This document shows positions 25,506 through 34,341 of a stretch of DNA of 64,000 nt, in pieces. A model generated the notes under the pieces. It saw only the letters and a program-made list of their open reading frames with translations. It made no database searches and was not told the DNA's origin. A program made the translations under genes and the position numbers. Source of the stretch: Amycolatopsis mongoliensis (GTDB lineage: Bacteria; Actinomycetota; Actinomycetes; Mycobacteriales; Pseudonocardiaceae); NCBI RefSeq assembly GCF_030285665.1, contig NZ_CP127295.1, positions 10,747,245 through 10,811,244 on the forward strand, read 5' to 3'. Numbering within the stretch: position 1 is the stretch's first letter; every line of letters begins with the position of its first letter.

Positions 25506-27158
25506 TCAGGTGCCGGCCACCAGGTCCAGTTTGGACACCGCACGGCGGCCGGTGATCGAGCCGTCCGGCGCCGGAGCGCCGTACTTGACGTCGACGTCGC
25601 GGGCCTGCAGGGCCCGGACGATGCCCGGGACCGATCGCTCGGCGAGCGCGGCGACGGTCATCGCCGGGTTGACCGTCAGCGCGCCCGGCACCGACGCGCT
25701 GTCGGTGACGAAGATCCCCGGGTGGTTGCGCAGCTCGTGGTTCGGGTGCAGCGCGGACGTCGCCGCGTCGTCCCCGATCCGGCACGACGCCAGCGGGTGC
25801 ACGGTGTACGCCCCGACGACGTCGTTGGTCCACGGCGCGACCTTCGCCAGGCCGTCCTTCTCGATGATCGCCTTGCAGTCGGCGTCCGCGAGCGCCCAGC
25901 CGCGCCGGGTGTTCTCGGTCGGGTCGTAGCGCAGCGAGCCACGCCCGAGCATCTGCTGGGAGATCCGGTACGCGTTGCCGGTGGGCGGCGGGGTGCCGAA
26001 GACGCCCTCGTTGTCGTCCTCGGTCATCAGGAAGATCGTCAGCCAGTTGGCCCACTGGTTGAGGATCTCCTTCTTCTGCGCCCCGTACCACCGTGGCTCC
26101 TCCCCGCCGGGCACCTGGGCGAGGATGGTGCCCAGCCCCGGCGGGAAGTACAGCTGCTCCAGCGAGTACCGCTCGTACTCCGGCAGCGACCCGTCGAGCT
26201 TGTCCCAGTTCGCGACGGTCGGGCCCTTGCCGATGTGGTTGGCGGAGTACACCGGACCGTCCTCACGGGACAGTCCGAGCACCTCGCGGACGCGGTCCTC
26301 GTCGACGATCGCGGTGTTGAGCCGCTCGCCGTTGCCGGAGAAGTACCGGCCGACGCCGTGCGGCATCGTGCCGAGCGTCGCCTCCGAACGCTGCAGGATC
26401 ACCGGTGTCGCGCCGGCACCCGCGGCGATGATGACGACCTTCGCCTCGATCACGCCGGTGCCGGTGTGGATCCGGTAGTCCTCTTCGTCGATCAGGTCGA
26501 AGTGGACGCGGTAGCCGCCGTCCTCGGTCCGCTCGAGGCGCTGGACCTCGTGCAGCGGCCGGATCTCGGCACCGTGCGCCAGAGCCGCGGGCAGGTAGTT
26601 CGTCAGCATCGACCGCTTGGCGTCGAACCGGCAGCCGGCCATCATGAAGTTGCAGTTGACGCAGGTCCCGTTGTCCACGGCCACCGGCGCCGGGTTCGCG
26701 GTGCGCCCGGAGTGGTTGCAGGCCGCGGCCCACAGCCCGCCGGCGTAGGAGACGTCGGTCCAGTCCTGTTTGGACACCGGGAGCGACTCGTCGACCCGGT
26801 CGTACCACGGCTCCAGCGTGTCGCGGCTGAGGACCGAAGGCCACATCCGGCGCCCGATGCTGCCCTGGCGGTCGAAGACGAAGCGTGGCGCGCGCGGCAT
26901 CGCGGCGAAGTACACCACGCTGCCACCGCCGACGCAGTTGCCGCCCAGGACGCTCATCCCGTCGCCGACGACGAAGTCGAACGCCCGGGTGTAGGACGAG
27001 CCGAGCAGGTAGTCGTGCTCGAAGTCGTTCGCGGCCAGCCACGGCCCGCGCTCCAGCACGGTCACCTTCGCTCCGCCCGCGGCGAGGTGGTACGCGGGGA
27101 TGGACCCGCCGAATCCGCTGCCGACGATGACGACGTCGGTCTTGTCGATGGCCGTCAT
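25506..27158 (-). CDS. GMC/cholesterol-oxidase-type oxidoreductase (enediyne E9-like)
   Basis: A 550-residue FAD-dependent GMC oxidoreductase. The FAD-binding GSGFGGSIPAYHLA starts at residue 13, the GGGSVVYFA loop near 77, and the C-terminal catalytic HPLASCRIG near 432. A cysteine-rich segment (GTCVNCNFMMAGC near 165) is typical of the cholesterol oxidase-like subgroup. C-1027-type clusters carry a comparable oxidoreductase called E9. ATG 27158 overlaps the stop of the E8-like gene by 4 nt. It presumably oxidises a hydroxyl in enediyne core maturation; the step is unknown. Confidence 0.92.
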   Translation of the reverse strand: MTAIDKTDVVIVGSGFGGSIPAYHLAAGGAKVTVLERGPWLAANDFEHDYLLGSSYTRAFDFVVGDGMSVLGGNCVGGGSVVYFAAMPRAPRFVFDRQGSIGRRMWPSVLSRDTLEPWYDRVDESLPVSKQDWTDVSYAGGLWAAACNHSGRTANPAPVAVDNGTCVNCNFMMAGCRFDAKRSMLTNYLPAALAHGAEIRPLHEVQRLERTEDGGYRVHFDLIDEEDYRIHTGTGVIEAKVVIIAAGAGATPVILQRSEATLGTMPHGVGRYFSGNGERLNTAIVDEDRVREVLGLSREDGPVYSANHIGKGPTVANWDKLDGSLPEYERYSLEQLYFPPGLGTILAQVPGGEEPRWYGAQKKEILNQWANWLTIFLMTEDDNEGVFGTPPPTGNAYRISQQMLGRGSLRYDPTENTRRGWALADADCKAIIEKDGLAKVAPWTNDVVGAYTVHPLASCRIGDDAATSALHPNHELRNHPGIFVTDSASVPGALTVNPAMTVAALAERSVPGIVRALQARDVDVKYGAPAPDGSITGRRAVSKLDLVAGT

Positions 27159-27724
27159 GCGGGACTCCCGGAAGGCGTGGTGTCGGGGTGGAGCTCGGCC
27201 AGCTTGCGGCCGTAGCCGTACTTCGGGAACCGCCAGAAGCCGTCGGCGTCCGGCGCCTGGTATCCCAGAGCCAGCAGGCCGGGGTGCCCGTCGCGGATGG
27301 CCTCGGCGGTGTGCCGGTGCGCGGCGCTGTCGTAGGCCATGTTGCAGAACAGCGCGAGGCTGACCCAGCCGTCCTTCTCCGGGTGCCCGGGCGTGGTCAG
27401 CCGCCGCACCAGCTCGCGGCGGTGCTCGTACGGCAGCGCGACGAACGGCGGGACGTCGTGGTCGAGCTCCAGTGCCACCTCGCCCGCGTAGATCTTCGCG
27501 TGGTCGTTGAGCGACTGCGCGAGGTAGGGCAGGCCGGCCGTGACGCCGGTCGCGTCGAAGTTCAGCAGCTCGAGCGCGCCCGCCGCCACCGACCCCGGGC
27601 CGGGCGCGGCCCCGGCGATCGCCCGGTCCTCCGGGAACCGCTTCTCCCCCGGCACGATCGTGTCCGCATAGGCCTCGAGAGTCATGTTCTTGACGCGTTC
27701 TTCTTCGGTGGCCTCGGGTTGCAC
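27155..27724 (-). CDS. Enediyne E8-like protein (DUF5987 type)
   Basis: A 189-residue soluble protein resembling the small partner subunits (gluconate 2-dehydrogenase subunit 3-like) that accompany GMC oxidoreductases. The segment TLEAYADTIVPGEKRFPEDRA near residue 18 is typical. The family name DUF5987 is from memory. GTG 27724 is preferred over ATG 27751 because GAGGAGG lies 7 nt upstream. It overlaps the GMC gene by 4 nt, consistent with a two-subunit enzyme. Position matches E8 in C-1027-type clusters (E7 P450, E8, E9). Confidence 0.82.
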   Translation of the reverse strand: MQPEATEEERVKNMTLEAYADTIVPGEKRFPEDRAIAGAAPGPGSVAAGALELLNFDATGVTAGLPYLAQSLNDHAKIYAGEVALELDHDVPPFVALPYEHRRELVRRLTTPGHPEKDGWVSLALFCNMAYDSAAHRHTAEAIRDGHPGLLALGYQAPDADGFWRFPKYGYGRKLAELHPDTTPSGSPA

Positions 27725-27758
27725 CGGCCTACCTCCTCGTCGAATGTCCACAGTAGAC

Positions 27759-29144
27759 TCAGGCGGCTTCGGACCGCCGCGTCCGCTCCCGGCGGTGCAC
27801 GGTCATCGGCAGCCCGCCGCGCACCCGCAGCGACAGCATCGCCTCGGGTTCGACGACCTTGCCCGGCACCTTGCGCAGCTCCAGGTCCCGCGCCGCCATG
27901 GCGAGCACGAACACCGCCTCCATCACCCCGAGGCTGTTGCCGATGCAGAACCTCGGCCCGGCACCGAACGGGATGTAGGCGTACCGCGGCGGCCGCCCGG
28001 CCGGGTTGGCCGCGTCGAACCGGCCCGGGTCGAAGCGTTCCGGGTCGGTCCAGAACTCCGGGTGCCGGTGCAGCGTGTAGGGCACGACGACGACGTCGGA
28101 CCCGGCCGGCACGTGGTACCCGCCGATCTCGTCGTCGGCTTGGGCGATCCGCGGCAGCAGCCACACCGGCGGGTACAGCCGCATGACCTCTTCGACCACC
28201 GCGACCGTGAAGGTCAGCCTCCGCAGGTCCTCGTGCTCGGGCAGCCGGTCGCCGAGCACCTCGACGGCTTCGGTGTGCAGCCGCTCGGCAACCTCCGGGT
28301 GCTCGTCGATCAGGTGGAACGCCCAGCCGAGCGTGCTCGCCGTGGTCTCGTGCCCGGCCAGCAGCAGGGTGATCAGCTCGTCGCGCATCCGCTCGCGGGA
28401 CGCGCCCTGCTCCGACCCGGACGCGATCAGCCGGGACAGCACGTCCTCGCCGTTCTCGACCGGGTTCGCCAGCCGCTGCTCGACGAGCTCGTCGGCGATC
28501 CGGCGCAGGTCGTCGCGCGCGGTCCGGAACTCCACCTGCTTCTTCAGCGGCACCCACTGCGGGACCATGCTCAGCGTGACCGCCTCGAACATGGCCTGGT
28601 CCTGCACGGCCTCGAACGAGTGGCCCAGCGTCTCGTAGCCGCCGAGCTCGGCGTCGAGCAGCGTCCTGCCGAGCACGCCGAGCGTCAGCCCGGTCATCTC
28701 GTGCAGGATCTCGACCGGCCCGTCGTGCTCGGCCAGCCGCTTGACCAAAGCGTCCACCTCGGACGCGACGACCGCGGCCTGCCGCGAGATCCGCTTGGGC
28801 TGGAACACCGGCTGGATGGTCCGCCGCTGCTGGCGCCACGTCTCGCCGTCGCTGGTGAGCAGGCCGTCGCCGAGGGCCCGGCGGGCCTCCTGCAGGCCGA
28901 TGCCCTTGTGGTAGTTCGCCGCGTTGTCCGCGAGGACGTGCTTGGCCAGGTCGGGGTGGTTCACCAGGTACATCGCCTTGGGGCCGATGGCGATGCGGAC
29001 GACGTCGCCGTAGGTCTCGGCGTTGTCGCCCATGAGCGCGAGCCGGTCGGTGAAGAGCTGCTTCAACAACCGGAACGTCGCCCGGCGCGGCGGCCCGGGC
29101 GGCGCGGTGCGCGCCGCCCGGGCTTCGTGCTGCGGACCGGTCAT
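27759..29144 (-). CDS. Cytochrome P450 (enediyne E7-like)
   Basis: A 461-residue P450. It has I-helix AGHETTAST, K-helix EEVMRLYP (ExxR), PERFDPGRF and heme loop FGAGPRFCIG with Cys near residue 400. The style matches CYP102/CYP4-like long P450s rather than the short P450 at 150-1370. ATG 29144 overlaps the E5 stop by 4 nt. The P450 - E8 - GMC order repeats that known for nine-membered and anthraquinone-fused enediyne clusters, so oxidation of the enediyne polyene or core is likely; the exact step is not established. Confidence 0.92.
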   Translation of the reverse strand: MTGPQHEARAARTAPPGPPRRATFRLLKQLFTDRLALMGDNAETYGDVVRIAIGPKAMYLVNHPDLAKHVLADNAANYHKGIGLQEARRALGDGLLTSDGETWRQQRRTIQPVFQPKRISRQAAVVASEVDALVKRLAEHDGPVEILHEMTGLTLGVLGRTLLDAELGGYETLGHSFEAVQDQAMFEAVTLSMVPQWVPLKKQVEFRTARDDLRRIADELVEQRLANPVENGEDVLSRLIASGSEQGASRERMRDELITLLLAGHETTASTLGWAFHLIDEHPEVAERLHTEAVEVLGDRLPEHEDLRRLTFTVAVVEEVMRLYPPVWLLPRIAQADDEIGGYHVPAGSDVVVVPYTLHRHPEFWTDPERFDPGRFDAANPAGRPPRYAYIPFGAGPRFCIGNSLGVMEAVFVLAMAARDLELRKVPGKVVEPEAMLSLRVRGGLPMTVHRRERTRRSEAA

Positions 29145-30151
29145 GCCGCGACGGGCTGCTCGTCGTCGCCGGCCTCGGTCCCGGCCGCCGCCGGGGCGAG
29201 CTCGAGCTTCGCCTTCTGCGCGGCCTGGTCCGCCTCGAACTGGATCCGCGCCTTGTTCGAGAAGTGCAGGCCCCACAGGAAGGCCCCGCGGATCAGGCAC
29301 ACGGTCGCGGTGGCCAGGAACAGCCCGTACGAGACGTGCACGGCGGTGAAGAAGCCGTACGCGAGCGCAACTCCGGCCCCGAAGGCGAACTGCGAGCCCC
29401 TCTTCGACGGCGACGTGCCCGGGTCGGTCACCATGTAGTTCGTGTAGAGCACGAACGCGATCCCGGTGCCCATCGCCAGCGCGCCGGGGATGGACGTGCC
29501 GAAGAGCCAGCCGCGGACGAAGGCCTGGATCACGAAGAAGCTCAGCCAGCCCGCGATCAGGAACATCCGGTTGGTCAGCATGGCGTTGAGCACCGTGCCC
29601 GAGATCAGGATGATCGCGACGATCAGCCAGCCGCCCCAGGTCGCGATCTGCTCGCTGAAGTGGTACGGCGGGGCGATGCTGGCCCACGGGAAGAACAGCA
29701 GGATGATCGTGATGCCGAAGTTCGACGGGTTCATGTAGTGCCGCATGCGGCCGTACACCGGCGCCTGCAGGATCCATTTGGCGCCGACCGCCACGACCAC
29801 CCCGAAGATCATCACGAGGATCCGGTCGTTGACGTAGGTCAGCATGTTCAGCGCGAGACCGGTGATGTGTGCCGGCAGCAGGAACTCCATGAGCCCCTTG
29901 AAACCGTTGCCCTTGAACCGGACGGTCCGCCGGGTCACCTTGGCGTTGATGATCTCGAGCAGGATCTCCGTGGTGTACGCCGTCGCCAGCGCGACGAACG
30001 GGTACAGCCACGGCTGCTCGAAACCGAGGATCGTGTAGCCGATGATGTTGAAGATCGTGATCGACATCGCGAACCGCTTCAGCGCGGTGACGACCTTGTT
30101 CGTCCGTTTCGGTGGTGCGGTGTCCACTGTGGTCAGGGTCGGGGTGGCCAT
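29141..30151 (-). CDS. Enediyne biosynthesis protein E5 (UnbU)
   Basis: A 336-residue integral membrane protein with about eight hydrophobic helices (for example ILVMIFGVVVAVGAKWIL and WGGWLIVAIILISGTVL) and a charged C-terminal tail. Sequence and context identify the UnbU/E5 family, one of the three conserved proteins of unknown function in the minimal enediyne cassette; members show distant resemblance to NqrB/RnfD-type membrane subunits. ATG 30151 is 4 bp after the E4 stop and its own stop overlaps the P450 start. It is proposed to act with E3 and E4 in turning the polyene into the enediyne core. Confidence 0.93.
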   Translation of the reverse strand: MATPTLTTVDTAPPKRTNKVVTALKRFAMSITIFNIIGYTILGFEQPWLYPFVALATAYTTEILLEIINAKVTRRTVRFKGNGFKGLMEFLLPAHITGLALNMLTYVNDRILVMIFGVVVAVGAKWILQAPVYGRMRHYMNPSNFGITIILLFFPWASIAPPYHFSEQIATWGGWLIVAIILISGTVLNAMLTNRMFLIAGWLSFFVIQAFVRGWLFGTSIPGALAMGTGIAFVLYTNYMVTDPGTSPSKRGSQFAFGAGVALAYGFFTAVHVSYGLFLATATVCLIRGAFLWGLHFSNKARIQFEADQAAQKAKLELAPAAAGTEAGDDEQPVAA

Positions 30152-30155
30152 GCCG

Positions 30156-32129
30156 TCACATCTCTTCCTTGGCCGTGGTGCCGAGCTGGTACATGTGGCA
30201 GCCGGGTTCGAGCTTCAGGTCCTGCGTCCGCAGCTGCCCGGTCCGGTCCCGCCACTGCAGGTGCACGTCGAGCGGGCCGCTGACGTCGTGCCCGAGGCCG
30301 ATCTGGACGTCGAAGCTGCGCCGGCCGGCCTCCCCGCTGCTGCCGTCGACCCGGCCGAGGTACTTCTTGCCGTCCGCGGTCGTCACGGTGACCTGGGCGC
30401 CGATCGCGGGCACGCCGGCCGCGGGCAGCGGGCCGGGCGCCACCGGGGCGTCGGTGGTCAGCTTCAGCTGCAGGTACTTGCCGGGGTTCGGGCTGTCGTT
30501 GTGGTAGAAGATCGGCTGCTCCCACTGCCGCGCCACCGCGAACTCGGGCAGGCCGTCCCCGTCGGTGTCGCCGACGGCGATCCCGCGGGTCGGGATCGGC
30601 ACCGCCAGGCCCAGCTGCGGGCCGAGGTCGGTGTAGCGGCCGCCCGGGCTCTTCACGAAGAAGTGGAACGTCTGGTCGCCACCGATGTCGTCCCCGGCGC
30701 GGGCGTTCGGCCACCAGAACGGGTTGGACAGCAGGCCGTCGTTGGCCGTGGCCAGCTCCTGCAGGTTCGGCCAGCGGTTGACCTGGCCCTTGACGAACCC
30801 GGTCGCCTGCGCGATCTGGTTCTCGCCGCTGTTGTTGAAGTCCTGGATCTTGACGTCCCAGCCCCAGCCGGACCAGGCCGTGCCGTCCGAGCCGCTTTCG
30901 TCCTCGAACGGCGCGACGCCGTCGTTCAGCTGGCTGCGCAGGTCCTGGGCGTTCTTCGCGGTGTTCATGAACTGGAAGTTCGACTCTTCGATGCCCCACG
31001 AGGTGGTGATGTTGCTGACGAACAGGTCGTAGAGGCCGTCGTGGTTCAGGTCGCCGAAGTCGACGCCCATCCCCTTGAAGGAGTCGTGGCCCAGCACCTT
31101 CGACTTCGGGTCCGTGATGCCGCGGACCCCGGTGACCTCGCCGAACTCGATGTGCCCCGGCGAGGACTTGTTGTACAGGAAGTGGTCGTGCCCGAAGTCG
31201 TTGGCGATGTAGAGCTCCGGCAGGCTGTCGCCGTCGACGTCGGTCGCGCTGGAGGCCAGCGTCCAGCCGAGGCGCGCGCTCTCCGGGATGCCCTGGGAGG
31301 CGTCGACGAACTGGGCGCTCGGGTTCGCCCCGGCCGTGGCACCGGTCCAGCGGAAGATGAACTTGCCGCCCGAGTTCGTCGCGTGCGACATCGACTGGTT
31401 CAGCGTGATGCCGCCGTCGGCGTTCGGGTCCAGGACCTTGCTGTCCGGGAAGTAGTTGCCGACGAAGACGTCGACGTGCCCGTCGCCGTCGAAGTCGCCG
31501 ATGGTGACGGAGTCGGTGTTCCACAGCGGACCGCTGTACTTGCCGTCCGTGCCGCGGTGGTTGCCCGGCACCAGCTCGGTCGGCTGGAACGCCGAGGCGT
31601 CGAACTTCGTGGCGTTGGCCTTCTGCAGGAACAGGACCGGCGTGCGGCCCCAGTAGTAGGCCAGGATGTCGGTGCGGCCGTCTTCGTTGAAGTCACCGGG
31701 GACGCAGCCCATCGGCGCCATGTAGTCCCACGTCGGCAGCGCCGGCGCGGGGTCGAGCGCGAACGGCGCGTAGCGCGGGCCCGAGTCCGGCGCCGGCGTG
31801 ATGACGACCTGGTCGCTGCGCGGGTCGACCAGGCACAGGTCGTTGGCCTTGCCGCTGCCGCTGATGTCGTTGAGCGCGATCGCGGCGCCGACCGAGGAGA
31901 TCCAGGCGGCGATGTGCTCGTACTCCTTGTTCACCGTCCGGATCGACTGCGACTTCTTGGCCGCGGGCAGCGCGATCGTCATCGGGGTGAAGTGGAACTG
32001 GCTCGCCATCGAGTCCTGTTCGGCGGCCGAGACGCGGGGCAGCTGCGCGACCGTGTAGAGGCCGAGGATCAGCACCAGCGCCACGATGCCCGCCAGCTGC
32101 TTGCGCAGCCAGCCGAAGGTCGCGGTCAT
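30156..32129 (-). CDS. Enediyne biosynthesis protein E4 (UnbV, FG-GAP/ASPIC)
   Basis: A 657-residue protein with an N-terminal membrane anchor (residues 10-32, LAGIVALVLILGLYTVAQL). FG-GAP/VCBS-like repeats follow, with calcium-type loops such as DFNEDGRTD, DFDGDGHVD, DLNHDGLYD and DTDGDGLPE. The C-terminal ASPIC/UnbV domain starts around residue 560. This is the UnbV/E4 family of the enediyne cassette; the anchor places the propeller outside the cytoplasm. The reaction is unknown. Start overlaps the DUF1702 gene by 4 nt and E5 follows after 4 bp. Confidence 0.95.
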   Translation of the reverse strand: MTATFGWLRKQLAGIVALVLILGLYTVAQLPRVSAAEQDSMASQFHFTPMTIALPAAKKSQSIRTVNKEYEHIAAWISSVGAAIALNDISGSGKANDLCLVDPRSDQVVITPAPDSGPRYAPFALDPAPALPTWDYMAPMGCVPGDFNEDGRTDILAYYWGRTPVLFLQKANATKFDASAFQPTELVPGNHRGTDGKYSGPLWNTDSVTIGDFDGDGHVDVFVGNYFPDSKVLDPNADGGITLNQSMSHATNSGGKFIFRWTGATAGANPSAQFVDASQGIPESARLGWTLASSATDVDGDSLPELYIANDFGHDHFLYNKSSPGHIEFGEVTGVRGITDPKSKVLGHDSFKGMGVDFGDLNHDGLYDLFVSNITTSWGIEESNFQFMNTAKNAQDLRSQLNDGVAPFEDESGSDGTAWSGWGWDVKIQDFNNSGENQIAQATGFVKGQVNRWPNLQELATANDGLLSNPFWWPNARAGDDIGGDQTFHFFVKSPGGRYTDLGPQLGLAVPIPTRGIAVGDTDGDGLPEFAVARQWEQPIFYHNDSPNPGKYLQLKLTTDAPVAPGPLPAAGVPAIGAQVTVTTADGKKYLGRVDGSSGEAGRRSFDVQIGLGHDVSGPLDVHLQWRDRTGQLRTQDLKLEPGCHMYQLGTTAKEEM

Positions 32130-33109
32130 TTCTTCTTACCTCCGTGGGTCAGCACTTCTTCGGCGATCCGCTGCCGCCAGTGTTCGAAGGCCGGGACGTC
32201 GTCGCCGTCGACGACGACGGCCGGACGGACCTCCTGGGTGATCGCCGCGGCCCGCTCGGCGGACAGGCCGCAGATCGCCTGGGCCGCCATCTCGGTCTCC
32301 GGGATCATCAGGCCCGAGCGCACCCGGCACTCGGCGGCGAAGGCGCTTCCCTGCGCCAGCGGTCCGTGGTGGATCCCGGCTCGGTCGACCAGTTCCGCCA
32401 GCTCGTCGGCGGTGACGCCGCACGCGTAGGTCGAGGCCAGCCCGACCCCCGCGTACAGGTCGCCGTGGCGCGACTCGGGGAACTCCTCGATCGTTTTGGT
32501 CACCAAGGCGACGTCGGTGCCGCAGATGAACCACAGAGCCCGGCCGATGCCTTGGTCGATGGCCCGCAGCGCGTAACCGTCGTAGCGCCGGTCCGGCCAG
32601 GAGAAGTTCCGATCCTGGTGCTGCTGCCGGATGTACTTGCCGGTCTTGAAGTACGCCTGGTGGAAGCCGTAGCCGTCGAGCACGAGCCAGCGCAGGAGCG
32701 GGTCGAACGCCGACGCCTTCGGCCACGCGAACCGCGGGAGCCGGGCCATCGCCCAGCCGACCCCGACGTAGATGATGTAGTCGTGCTTCTCACCGGGGCC
32801 GGCCAGGAACTCGGCGATGTTCGTGCTCTTGCCGAACGGCAGCCCGTCGAGGACGCCGTACCCCATTCCCGCGCCTTCGTAGGCGAAGCCGCGGTACTGC
32901 GGAGGAATGCGCTCGAGCCATTCCTCGGCTTGCTCGGCCGAACGCGCTTCGACCGCGTGCGCGTACCCGAGGAGGAATTTCTCCCCGATCGTCTCGAGTC
33001 GTTCCTGAGCGGCTGGGCTCTTCCGGTGGAAGCCCCGCTTCTCCAGCGACGTCTCCGAGACATCGGGTGTCAGGACGCGGCGCCTGAGCGTTCGCCAACC
33101 ATTGCCCAA
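32126..33109 (-). CDS. DUF1702 protein, enediyne E3 type (copy 2)
   Basis: A 327-residue DUF1702 protein. Conserved stretches are RGFAYEGAGMGYGVLDGL near 88, MARLPRFAWPKAS near 136, DGYGFHQAYF and AIDQGIGRALWFI near 205. Members occur almost only in enediyne loci (UnbL/E2-E3 group) and have no known reaction. Start is a TTG at 33109 with GGGGGAG 6 nt upstream; the nearest ATG is out of frame. It lies 109 bp downstream of a clear paralogue at 33219-34214 and overlaps E4 by 4 nt. The gap between the copies is AT-richer and may hold a promoter. Confidence 0.9.
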   Translation of the reverse strand: MGNGWRTLRRRVLTPDVSETSLEKRGFHRKSPAAQERLETIGEKFLLGYAHAVEARSAEQAEEWLERIPPQYRGFAYEGAGMGYGVLDGLPFGKSTNIAEFLAGPGEKHDYIIYVGVGWAMARLPRFAWPKASAFDPLLRWLVLDGYGFHQAYFKTGKYIRQQHQDRNFSWPDRRYDGYALRAIDQGIGRALWFICGTDVALVTKTIEEFPESRHGDLYAGVGLASTYACGVTADELAELVDRAGIHHGPLAQGSAFAAECRVRSGLMIPETEMAAQAICGLSAERAAAITQEVRPAVVVDGDDVPAFEHWRQRIAEEVLTHGGKKK

Positions 33110-33218
33110 CGCACTCTCCCCCTTAGGGTCGACCAGGTTCGGTTCTTTGCTTCTACGGTCACAGATTCGCTGGTCAGCGCTCTACTCCACGGTTGCCCGC
33201 GATCACCCCGCGGCTTCT

Positions 33219-34214
33219 TCAGCCCGCCAGCCGCCGGGCCGCCGGGTCGAATTCCGCGCGGATCCGCTGCCGCCACAGCTCGTAGGGCGGCTGCGGCCCG
33301 TCGTCGCCGTCGGCCTGTTCGGTGCGGTCCGCGAGGTCCTGCGCGCCCTGCACGGACAGGTCGGTGAGCACCCCGGCCGCGAGGTGGGTGTGGGCGGGCA
33401 CGTACGAGGAGTACGTCCGCGCCTTCACCGCGAACACCACGCCCAGCGCGAGTTCGTCGTAGTGCTCCCCGGCCGCCCGGCGCAACCGGCCCAGCCCGCG
33501 CTGGTCACTGCCTCCGGCGAAGGTCGCGGCCAGCCCGACCCCGCTCCACAGGTCCGCGCGACGGTGCTCGGCGAAGCGCACGACCGCCTCGGCGACGGCG
33601 TCCGGGTCCCCGCCGTTGATGAACCACAGCGCCCGCCCGACCCCCTGGTCGAACGCCCGGCCGAAGTACTCCGGGCGCCCCGCCCACGGGTAGGGCTGCG
33701 GCTCGGCCTGCTCGTCGACCCACTTCTTCGTGTCGAAGTAGGCGCGGTCGAAGCCGAAGCCGTCGACGGCCAGCCAGCTCATCACCGGGTGGTAGGCCAC
33801 CCCGGACAGCTCGGGCAGGATGTTCTTCCACAGTGGACGCGGCAGCCGCGCCATCGCGAAGCCGATCCCGATGTAGGTCAGGAAGATGTGCGGGCGACCC
33901 GGCCCTTCCAGCAGCGCGCGGGTGCGGTCGCGGCCGCCACCCGGCATGGCGTCGAGGATCGTGTAGCCCATCGTCGCGCCCTCGTAGGCGAACCCGCGCT
34001 GCTCGGGCTCGATCAGCGCCAGCCGGCGCTCGATCTCCCACAGCGACGCGCCTTCGATGGCCCATTCGAACCCGCACACGACCGCCTGCGGCACCGCCTC
34101 CAGCCGGGCCGTCGCGTCGGTGTGGGTGACCGGGAATCCGCGCTCGGCGAACCCGACGGAGGCGAGCGGCGGAGCGAGGAAACGCTTGCGGAGCACTCCG
34201 ATTACGGTGGACAT
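33219..34214 (-). CDS. DUF1702 protein, enediyne E3 type (copy 1)
   Basis: A 331-residue paralogue of the next gene, sharing in order RGFAYEGATMGYTILDAM, MARLPRPLW, DGFGFDRAYF and AFDQGVGRALWFI. ATG 34214 is preferred because it matches the paralogue's length; the site AAGGAC about 10 nt upstream is modest and a GTG slightly upstream is possible. It is the first enediyne gene after the AraC regulator (128 bp upstream, same strand). Tandem DUF1702 genes may correspond to the separate E2 and E3 proteins of other clusters or to a local duplication. Confidence 0.9.
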   Translation of the reverse strand: MSTVIGVLRKRFLAPPLASVGFAERGFPVTHTDATARLEAVPQAVVCGFEWAIEGASLWEIERRLALIEPEQRGFAYEGATMGYTILDAMPGGGRDRTRALLEGPGRPHIFLTYIGIGFAMARLPRPLWKNILPELSGVAYHPVMSWLAVDGFGFDRAYFDTKKWVDEQAEPQPYPWAGRPEYFGRAFDQGVGRALWFINGGDPDAVAEAVVRFAEHRRADLWSGVGLAATFAGGSDQRGLGRLRRAAGEHYDELALGVVFAVKARTYSSYVPAHTHLAAGVLTDLSVQGAQDLADRTEQADGDDGPQPPYELWRQRIRAEFDPAARRLAG

Positions 34215-34341
34215 CGTCGTGGTCGTCCTTACTGTGACGTGGTTGCCGATCCGGCCGCAGTCACGGCCGGCAGCCGCGTGGTGACGGTTGCGTGCCACTC
34301 GGGGGCGGCCTGCCTTGGTCGGATCGGCAACTCGCGGGGGA

